Source: Nitrospirota bacterium
GTDB lineage: Bacteria > Nitrospirota > Leptospirillia > Leptospirillales > Leptospirillaceae
Direction: 5' to 3'
Assembly (NCBI GenBank): GCA_023481175.1
Contig: JAMCWM010000027.1
Span: 1-39,124 of the forward strand
DNA length: 39,124 bases
Part shown: positions 33,511-39,124 of the stretch, piece after piece
How the letters are laid out: every line of letters starts with the position of its first letter
Numbering within the stretch: position 1 is the stretch's first letter
Program-made: the position numbers and the translations under genes
Notes under the pieces: generated by a model
What the model was told of the DNA's origin: nothing
Database searches by the model: none
Seen by the model: the letters and a program-made list of their open reading frames with translations, nothing else

Positions 33511-34560
33511 CTATTTTCCACTTCTTTGGGGAACGTGTTGGGACATGACCGTTTTCCGGCTCCAGACAGCAAGGCCCAGGAGTCCCGTCAAAAAGAGGAG
33601 CCCACACGGCGGCTCTGGAGTATCGGAAACTCCTCCCGTCCCGCCCGACGTCCCCAGATAGCTGACGCCGCTGGACGAGGTGTAGAAGGCTCCCGGGGTA
33701 ATGGGGGTCAGGGTGAATAGGGAGGTGTTAAGAAAATATGATTCGGCGGAGGACGAGGCATAGGAGATACAGGTACTTTTCCCGCATGGATAATCTCCCC
33801 ATGTTTTTCCTTCGGCGCCGGCGGTGGTACTTAATTCGTCGCTCACTGTCACCGTCGCCCCGGGATAGGTGTTCAGGACATAGGAAAAGTCGACGGGAGA
33901 AGCAAGAAGTCCTGTGCAGGATACATTTTTGCCTGCCCCACTCTGTGTACAGACAGTCTGGGTATTTGATGTGCCGTTTCCAAAGTTGTCAAAGATCGAA
34001 AGAGAAGACGTGGCCTCTGCCCCGGAAACGCTACCCCCTCCCGGAGGAAAAATTCCGTCGGTGGGCAATTTCGCACTCGTTGCGTTCACCGATCCCGTCA
34101 GATCCAGGTTTACCAGAAACTGGAGAGAAGTGCCTTGAGCAAAATTGTTTCCGATCTTCAGAACATCCGACCAGAACCCGTAATTGTCGGCCACTCCCGT
34201 TGCGTAATCCGTTGCGCTGACACTGGAAACAAGATGGATCGCGCCCAGATCGACCGTCGCAGTATTATGGGCCGATGAGGACCCTATCGTCGGAGGGTTT
34301 TGGCCAACACTCCCGTTGATGGTTTTTGACTGGGAATGGCTGATGGAGACGGATCCATTCCCAGGATAAGCATTGAAACAATTGCTTACCGGAAAACAAA
34401 AATTCCCATCCGATCCATTGCTCGGAGTATTCAGACCATATTGTTGCAACAAGCTCACTCCATAATCATAAGGTGACGCCTGGACCTCCCTTGGCTCGCC
34501 GACCGTCCACAAAAACCCCAGGAGAAGCAGTCCTCCCGCAAAGCCAACCATTCGTCTCAT
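33511..34560 (-). CDS. Secreted protein with PEP-CTERM-like sorting tail
   Basis: 349 residues. A signal peptide (about 1-28, REVQASP cleavage) is followed by a low-complexity Ser/Thr/Asn/Gly-rich body typical of beta-rich exopolymer-associated proteins, with seven cysteines. The C-terminus has TPEPP (PEP at 315-317), a hydrophobic helix (320-334) and Arg-Lys, the tripartite signal that exosortase recognises. A further 13 residues follow the basic pair, longer than usual. In the family such proteins are processed at the cell surface and are linked to extracellular polysaccharide. GGAGG lies 4 bases before ATG 34560. No exosortase is in the window. Confidence 0.78.
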   Translation of the reverse strand: MRRMVGFAGGLLLLGFLWTVGEPREVQASPYDYGVSLLQQYGLNTPSNGSDGNFCFPVSNCFNAYPGNGSVSISHSQSKTINGSVGQNPPTIGSSSAHNTATVDLGAIHLVSSVSATDYATGVADNYGFWSDVLKIGNNFAQGTSLQFLVNLDLTGSVNATSAKLPTDGIFPPGGGSVSGAEATSSLSIFDNFGNGTSNTQTVCTQSGAGKNVSCTGLLASPVDFSYVLNTYPGATVTVSDELSTTAGAEGKTWGDYPCGKSTCISYASSSAESYFLNTSLFTLTPITPGAFYTSSSGVSYLGTSGGTGGVSDTPEPPCGLLFLTGLLGLAVWSRKTVMSQHVPQRSGK

Positions 34561-34678
34561 CAATCCTCCAGGGCATGAACGATTTCCAGAAAAGTCACAA
34601 TTTTCCTCCCGGAAATCCATCGGAACTCCAGGGGATGTCCAGGCAGGATCATTCTATCGGGAGCAGAGGGGGGAAACG

Positions 34679-34696
34679 ATCCCCCAAAAGGGGGAT
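34679..34696. promoter_or_regulatory. Perfect 18-bp palindrome upstream of the PEP-CTERM gene
   Basis: ATCCCCCTTTTGGGGGAT is exactly symmetric and lies about 120 bp before the PEP-CTERM start, next to the LuxR gene end. It could be an operator for that LuxR-type regulator or a hairpin. No second copy is seen in the window. Confidence 0.4.
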
Positions 34697-34781
34697 TTCG
34701 GGGGAGAGACTCAAAAAAGGGTCGAAAGCCCCGGACCCGGAATGTCCTCTGGGAACATCCTTTGTCCGACTCCGGTCGGAG

Positions 34782-34823
34782 AAAAAAGATCAGGGGTGAC
34801 GGCCCCGGCCCTCACCCGTGATC
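34782..34823 (-). terminator. Rho-independent terminator of the LuxR gene
   Basis: On the minus strand GATCA-C-GGGTGA pairs with TCACCC-C-TGATC around a GC-rich loop and is followed by TTTTTTC. The stem begins within the last codons of the gene, and the U-run ends before the next hairpin (34765-34780). Confidence 0.8.
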
Positions 34824-35816
34824 TTCCTTGTCGGACAGGATCCTGGCTGTCAACTTGGTCCGGCTGCGGATCCCGGCCTTGTCGTAGATGGCCTTCAGAT
34901 GGTCCTTGACCGTCTGCTCGGTCACGGACAGGCTTTCCGCGATCTCGCGGTTCGTGGCCCCGCGGACCACCATGAGGACGACTTCCCTCTGCCGGTCGGT
35001 CAAGTTCCAGGAGGAAAGGCTGTGAAGAACCGTTTCCGCATGCAGAAGGGGTTCAAAAAGGATCATGCGCCCTCTTTCGGGTGCCTCGAGCGTTGTCCTG
35101 ACACGGTAGGGAGTCCCGGAGATCCGGAGAACCTCAGATCCGGAAGAGGCCGGGATCCCCGAAGTCAGGAGTTGCGGGTTTTCCTTCAGCAACTTCGCGG
35201 CCACGGCGTTGATCTTCATTTCTCCGTCCGGCCCCACCGAAAAAATCCCCGCATCGGAGGAGATCTGTCCGGACCGAATCTCCTCCAGAAGGTCGAAGTG
35301 ATTGAGGACACGGGCCAGGTGGGGGGCCAGGGCGTCGATGATCAGGAGTTCGCGGTCCGTAAAGTCCCTGTTCGGCTTCTGGCGGTGCAGGCAGAGCGCC
35401 CCCACCGGATCACCCTGGGCTTGAAGGACGACGCCGGTTTCCCAGGAGATCTCGGTCATCCGAAGAAATTCCCGGCCGTATTCCGTGTCGGGAAGGCGGT
35501 ACGCCGGGACGAAGTCCGTGATCCGGGCCGCCGCGTTGGCATGGTGAACCCATCCGGTCTGGGTGAAGGGATGGACGGCCGCATAGTGGGCCGTAAAGGC
35601 GCTCAACGCTTTTTCTGTCTGCCCCTGCAGAAAGTGACCCTCCCTCCGGAATCCTGTCCTGTCCATCGCCAGGTAGACGATGCTGGAATAGGGGACGAGA
35701 GATTTCAGTGTTTCAGTCACGGTCGCAAGAACCTCCTCACGGCCCGGGAGGGTGTAGATCAGGTTGGTCAAGGCCAGGAGCGACCGGCAGTCCCGGACGG
35801 AAAGATAGGTCCTCAA
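34812..35816 (-). CDS. LuxR-family regulator with GAF-like sensor domain
   Basis: 334 residues. The first 165 form a GAF-like sensor region (LATVTETLKSLVPYSSIVYLAMD, then WETGVVLQAQGDPVGALCLHR). A middle part (about 175-260) resembles a degenerate PAS. The C-terminus (about 268-330) is a GerE/LuxR helix-turn-helix: LTDRQREVVLMVVRGATNREIAESLSVTEQTVKDHLKAIYDK. It would bind DNA as a dimer in response to an unknown ligand. TTG 35816 has AAGGAG 7 bases upstream. It lies just before the PEP-CTERM gene on the same strand, separated by a terminator, so regulation of that gene is plausible but unproven. Confidence 0.85.
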   Translation of the reverse strand: MRTYLSVRDCRSLLALTNLIYTLPGREEVLATVTETLKSLVPYSSIVYLAMDRTGFRREGHFLQGQTEKALSAFTAHYAAVHPFTQTGWVHHANAAARITDFVPAYRLPDTEYGREFLRMTEISWETGVVLQAQGDPVGALCLHRQKPNRDFTDRELLIIDALAPHLARVLNHFDLLEEIRSGQISSDAGIFSVGPDGEMKINAVAAKLLKENPQLLTSGIPASSGSEVLRISGTPYRVRTTLEAPERGRMILFEPLLHAETVLHSLSSWNLTDRQREVVLMVVRGATNREIAESLSVTEQTVKDHLKAIYDKAGIRSRTKLTARILSDKEDHG

Positions 35817-36048
35817 CGTGTGACTCCTTCGAAAAACCGGATTTCCAACGAAGAGAGACGCCTGTGAAAGATGGAAATTCCTGATAGAAAGCCTTACAAA
35901 CGCTATTGTGTCACGCTAACATTTTTTTATTTTTTTATAAAGAATACCACAGCAATTCAAAATTTATAATCTAATTTTACTTAAACAACTTAGATTTACG
36001 ATTAAAAAGTGGTGGACAACGCCTGAAATTTCAGGCATTCTGTGGGGC
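35817..36048. other. AT-rich spacer upstream of the LuxR gene and transposase
   Basis: This spacer is strikingly AT-rich (35920-36010) compared with the flanking genes. It should carry the LuxR promoter, but no clean -35/-10 pair was found. A perfect 16-bp palindrome, GCCTGAAATTTCAGGC (36021-36036), lies just before the transposase start and may mark the element's end or an operator. Confidence 0.5.
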
Positions 36049-36729
36049 ATGGATCTCCTTCGGATTCCGAACCCCGTTCCGAACACCCCTCCCAGCAAGG
36101 CCCAAGGCCTTGTCGACAGGATTTCCGCCGCTTTCCGGGACCTTCCGGATTCCAGAAAGCCCGGGAACAATACGAAGTATTCGATGCACGATGCCGCCTG
36201 CTCGGCATTTTCGGTGTTCTTCACCCAGCGTCCCTCCTTTCTCTCGTTCCCGCGGAACTTGGAGCGAACGACCGGCCGCAGCAACGTGCACTCTCTCTTC
36301 GGCGTCCATCACGTTCCCACGGATGTCCAGATCCGGAACGTTCTTGATTCGGTCTCTCCTGCGGAGATCGCTCCTCTCATCGAAGCCGTGGGAGACAAAC
36401 TGAAGGACGAGGGAAGCCTGGAGCATTACCGGGTTCTTTTCGGAACGATTCCCCTGGCGATGGACGGCACCGACATCTACTCCTCGGAGAGTCGAATTCA
36501 TTGCCCTTCCTCCCATGTGACCCACCATTCGGACGGAAGCGTTCTTTATCGGCACATCGCCATGACTCCGGCTCTGGTCGCTCCCGGAGAGCCCCGGGTC
36601 GTGGCGCTTCCTCCGGAGTTCGTCGTTCCCCAGGATGGTCACGCCAAACAGGATTGCGAGATGGCCGCAGGCACCCGCTGGATCGACCGGTGGGGATCCC
36701 ACTATGCGCCCTGGGGCCTTTGTGAATGA
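36049..36729 (+). pseudogene. DDE transposase, C-terminally truncated
   Basis: 226 residues of a DDE-type transposase, family not assigned with certainty. Recognisable are the N-terminal YSMHDAACSAFSVFFTQRPSFLSF, SLFGVHHVPTDVQIRN, the catalytic-type LAMDGTDIYSSESRIHCPSS and VPQDGHAKQDCE. The frame ends at WGSHYAPWGLCE, where a full protein would run on through the later catalytic residues. Ten bases later a group II intron reverse-transcriptase fragment begins on the other strand, so the two elements were joined by a rearrangement. Confidence 0.7.
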
Positions 36730-36738
36730 CTCCTGCCT

Positions 36739-37377
36739 TCAGCCATCATGAAGCATGGTCTTGTCCATCTGAACGTGAGACAACAACCAGTCGTGGCTGA
36801 TCCGATCGAAACAGGCTTCGATGTCCCCTTCGAGAACAAAGGAAGGACTGGTGCGTTTGGAGAGTAGGAAAAAAAGCTGGGCTCTCGCATCCGCCGTAGA
36901 ACGTTCCGGTCGGAACCCATAGGAGTGTCCATCCGCCCGTGTTTTCTCCACCGGGTCCAGCACCCGCAGATGGAGCGCTTGCATCGCACGATCTTTCATA
37001 GTGGGGATTCCGAACGGCCGCATCTTGCCATTGCTTTTCGGAATGAAAACCCTTCGGAGCGGTTGGGATTGATACCATTCCTTCTTCAGGGTCGGCAGGG
37101 CCCGGATCTTCGATTCCGGGGTGGACCAGATCACTCCATCCACACCCGGGGTTGCCTTTCCTTGGTTTTCTGTCACCCGTTTCACGGCCAGAAGTCGACC
37201 GAATAACGAGCGTGTCAGAAGACGTTGCAGGGTCTTGCCCCTGTCCCAGTCTTCCTCTTGCGTGGCCTTCACAATGCGCCTCTGGAGTCCTTTTACCCGC
37301 TTCTCGACTCCGGTCCAGTCGATCTGGTCCCAGTGCGTAAAAGAGCGATGGGGCAACGTTGGCGGGGTCTCCGTCAT
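36739..37377 (-). pseudogene. ltrA: Group II intron reverse transcriptase/maturase, N-terminal half
   Basis: 212 residues with the usual opening (WDQIDWTGVEKRVKGLQRRIVKA), KRVTENQGKATPGVDGV and RRVFIPKSNGKMRPFGIPTMKDRAMQ. Next come SYGFRPERSTADA and GDIEACFDRISHDW, whose Asp185 is the first catalytic aspartate. The second motif (YADD), the maturase domain and the HNH endonuclease domain are absent, so it cannot be active. AAAGG lies 9 bases before ATG 37377. The frame breaks where the truncated transposase ends. Confidence 0.85.
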
Positions 37378-37561
37378 CTACGTCAACCTTTCTCTTCAAT
37401 AGTTCCAAAAGAAATTGTGATTGAGCATTATAAAAAGGGACACTTGTAATCTGGCCTCTGTGCTTCTGACACGGGGGGGTGGAGGGAGCAGGGACACACA
37501 GAGGTGGCAACCATGGCAATGTTCGGTGACAGGAATACGCACTTTCGGATGGTGGGTAAAG
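37378..37561. other. Spacer 5' of the reverse-transcriptase fragment
   Basis: Should hold remnants of the intron's 5' RNA domains, but the standard GTGCG-type 5' end with a clear exon junction could not be placed. A segment near 37520-37550 (GTTCGGTGACAGGAATACGC) resembles repeats seen at the ends of some IS21-type elements; only one copy is seen, so this is weak. Confidence 0.35.
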
Positions 37562-38119
37562 TTAAAAAACCTCGGACAGGGAGATCGATAGGCCAGGGAG
37601 AAGTGAGGATGCCAATACATCCTTTTTGCCAAACTCCAGAGGTGCCTGATAGCATCCATCGCTCATTTGGAAGATCTGGATGGCTTCCTTCTCCGGATCA
37701 ACGATCCAGTATTCCGGAACGCCTGAGCGTTCGTAGAGGGAAAACTTCTCCCGTCGATCCCGCTTTTCCGTTCCTTCGGAGAGTATCTCCACGACTATAT
37801 CCGGGGATCCCTGGATGTTCCGTTCTGTGACGATGAAGGAGCGCTCTTTTGAGACGAAGACCAGGTCTGGTTCGACATACTGGAGGGGGTTGAGGGAGAG
37901 GATCACATCGATAGGGGAAAGGAAGACTTCCCCGATGGGTTGATGGTTGAGAAATGTTCTGAAGTGGAGATAAATGTTGCCGATGATTCTTTGGTGTCTG
38001 GTATTGGGCGCAGGGGTCATGTACAGTTCTCCGTCGATCACTTCGTAACGCAAGGGACCTCCTTCGGGGAGAGCCAGATAATCTTCGTAGGTCCATGCCT
38101 GGAGTTTGAGCATCGTCAT
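37562..38119 (-). CDS. Uma2-family (DUF820) putative endonuclease
   Basis: 185 residues of the PD-(D/E)XK-like Uma2 family. Features are YEDYLALPEGGPLRYEVIDGELYMTPAPN, HQRIIGNIY, YVEPDLVFV (the Asp of the nuclease core) and SPDIVVEILSEGTEKRDRREKF with the usual E-I-x-S element, then YERSGVPEYWIVDPEKE. The family is common in cyanobacteria and mobile regions; its role is not established. GGAGG is 5 bases before ATG 38119; an in-frame ATG at 38158 lacks a site. Confidence 0.88.
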   Translation of the reverse strand: MTMLKLQAWTYEDYLALPEGGPLRYEVIDGELYMTPAPNTRHQRIIGNIYLHFRTFLNHQPIGEVFLSPIDVILSLNPLQYVEPDLVFVSKERSFIVTERNIQGSPDIVVEILSEGTEKRDRREKFSLYERSGVPEYWIVDPEKEAIQIFQMSDGCYQAPLEFGKKDVLASSLLPGLSISLSEVF

Positions 38120-38144
38120 TTGGACCTCCTTCTCAGCGGGGATG

Positions 38145-38255
38145 TTACTTCTGGTCATAGCCCATCAGTTTAAGTACCCAAAGTATAATGGCAATTCCGC
38201 CCAACGTCAAAGCTATTCCAAGGCCAGTGGACTTTTTTGAGAGTTCCTTGTTTGT
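38145..38255 (-). pseudogene. Hydrophobic 36-codon open frame, 5'-truncated
   Basis: Reading minus, a frame opening just after a TAG encodes KELSKKSTGLGIALTLGG, IAIILWVLKLMGYDQK and a stop: one membrane helix. It has no ATG or GTG start, and its 5' side meets the inferred intron 3' end. It may be the tail of a small membrane-protein gene cut by the intron. Confidence 0.35.
38182..38210 (-). promoter_or_regulatory. Strong sigma-70 promoter of the Uma2 gene
   Basis: TTGACG and TATACT with 17-base spacing on the minus strand, giving a leader of about 55 nt before Uma2. The same bases also code for the hydrophobic frame at 38145-38255. Confidence 0.6.
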
Positions 38256-38269
38256 CTAGATCATGAACT

Positions 38270-38345
38270 GTAGGATAGGCGGAGCCCATCACTGAGCCCA
38301 ACCCTCCGACAAACCGTGCTTGCGACTTTCACCGCACACGGCTTG
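38270..38345 (-). ncRNA. Group II intron 3' end with domain V
   Basis: Minus-strand 38311-38344 is a near-perfect 34-nt domain V: AAGCCGTGTGCGG, GAAA-type loop, CGCAAGCACGGTTT. A domain VI-like hairpin follows, and the intron should end around 38270. No reverse-transcriptase gene precedes it in the right order; about 300 bases upstream on this strand (38345-38640) look like intron RNA with only short frames. Confidence 0.75.
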
Positions 38346-38703
38346 AGCAGTTCAAAGGCGCATCAAACACTGACCCTTCCGGGCGCACCCGGTTTGCCGA
38401 TGTTCCGGCAAACCTCATCGATACTGGCGTGAAGTCCTTCAACTCACTCTTCCGAGGGAGTCCCGAGGGGCGTCAGCCATTGCTGGCCATCACTAGCTCT
38501 CCTCGGTTAAAAGGTTCTCCACACGTTCTCTTTGCGAACCACCTGCATGGGAAGTCAGCCGGCTTTCGCCGTAGGGTCATGTCGTCCGAAGACTCAACCC
38601 CTATGCGGGCCATTACAGTCCGCCTTTCGCTAATGGAATGGTCAGGGAGGCTCTGGGGTGGGATCCCCGCTCCCCCTTGGGTATACTTGCCGGAACGAAA
38701 AAA

Positions 38704-38731
38704 GGGGAAGGCGCTCGAGAACGCCTTCCCC
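38704..38731 (+). ncRNA. Hairpin in the IS110 left non-coding end (bridge-RNA candidate)
   Basis: GGGGAAGGCG-CTCGAGAA-CGCCTTCCCC is a perfect 10-bp stem with an 8-nt loop, 41 bases before the recombinase start. IS110-group elements carry a structured bridge RNA in this end; the hairpin and the GC-rich, self-complementary stretch at 38650-38690 fit that, but the guide loops were not identified. Confidence 0.4.
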
Positions 38732-38772
38732 CCCAACACAAACCAGAGTGTTCCATTATCGTAGGAGTCGCG

Positions 38773-38997
38773 ATGAAAGTCCAGATCTCGAAGAAAAAAA
38801 CCGAAACAGCCCGTAACGAAGCCGCGATCGAGCGCGTTTGCGTGGATCTTGCGAAGAGCACCTTTCATGTCGTGGGTCTCGATGCCGACAGAAAGACGGT
38901 TTTCCGGAGAAAGTTCAACCGGAAGGGCTTTCTCGAGTGGCTGGGAACTCTTGAAAAAAAGGTTCTCGTGGTGATGGAGCGCATATTTCGCAGGTAG
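38773..38997 (+). pseudogene. IS110-family transposase, N-terminal fragment
   Basis: 74 residues. After a charged start, VCVDLAKSTFHVVGLDADRKTVFRRKF and FLEWLGTL-x-x-VLVVME are the opening of the IS110 DEDD recombinase (first Asp in CVDLAKS, Glu in VVME). The sequence then leaves the family and stops. The rest of the recombinase is missing; the final 127 bases of the window are AT-rich without a gene. TAGGAG lies 5 bases before the ATG. Confidence 0.82.
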
Positions 38998-39124
38998 AAT
39001 CAGTCCTCTCCGCAATTTTTTCTGTCGATTTTTTTGAAAAACAAGTCACTTTTTGTTCAAAATGCGATTTTCTGTCGGAGCTCTTTCTCTTCTCTGTTTT
39101 TTCGATCGTCTCAGAACTTTCTTT
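38998..39124. other. AT-rich end of window
   Basis: No gene seen. The string TTTTCTGTCG occurs twice (about 39018 and 39069), which might belong to a terminal region of another element; the window ends before this can be judged. Confidence 0.4.

Overview
The window reads as chromosomal DNA of a GC-rich, Gram-negative, chemolithotroph-like bacterium. The outer-membrane assembly lipoprotein BamD, c-type cytochromes, a PEP-CTERM-type surface protein, and a compact gap-pgk-tpiA-secG block next to peptide-transport genes would fit a Nitrospirota member such as Leptospirillum (high-GC group). That assignment is inference from gene content and style; no marker gene is present.

Layout. (1) 1-218 is the right end of an ISL3-type insertion sequence, followed by about 400 bp with no recognisable gene. 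(2) 617-8939: a small membrane protein on + faces a long minus-strand operon that runs gap, pgk, tpiA, secG, peptide-binding lipoprotein, two peptide permeases and gph. (3) 9121-10706: divergently from gap, two overlapping dihaem cytochrome genes, the second of which looks like the thiosulfate dehydrogenase TsdA. Good sigma-70 promoters can be placed for both directions. (4) 10708-14143: a one-TM hypothetical protein, class A penicillin-binding protein 1A and a 45-residue membrane peptide with a strong promoter and a structured leader. (5) 14320-23231, minus strand: bamD, a short precorrin-2 dehydrogenase, a small membrane protein, a PstS-like binding protein, an APC permease, a GH15 glucoamylase, an MFS transporter, tRNA-Leu(GAG) and pyrE. 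(6) 23318-30871: a FabH-like ketoacyl synthase, an orphan antitoxin with a toxin stub, the NtrY/NtrX two-component pair in an operon with an AsmA-like protein and a duplicated DUF1844 protein, and a MarC-family membrane protein. (7) 30884-39124 is an accessory region of visibly lower GC. It holds a multiply frameshifted IS1634-type transposase, a protein with three ricin-like repeats plus an IPT/TIG domain, a secreted protein with a PEP-CTERM-like tail, a GAF-LuxR regulator, a truncated DDE transposase abutting a truncated group II intron reverse transcriptase, a Uma2-family protein, an isolated group II intron domain V, and the 5' end of an IS110 element.

How it works together. Regions 2-6 are ordinary housekeeping: triose-phosphate metabolism, secretion, peptide uptake, envelope assembly, pyrimidine and sirohaem synthesis, and nitrogen or envelope signalling. 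The cytochrome pair suggests electron input from thiosulfate. Region 7 is a graveyard of mobile elements that surrounds two surface-type genes and one regulator. It is the most likely place for unusual biology.
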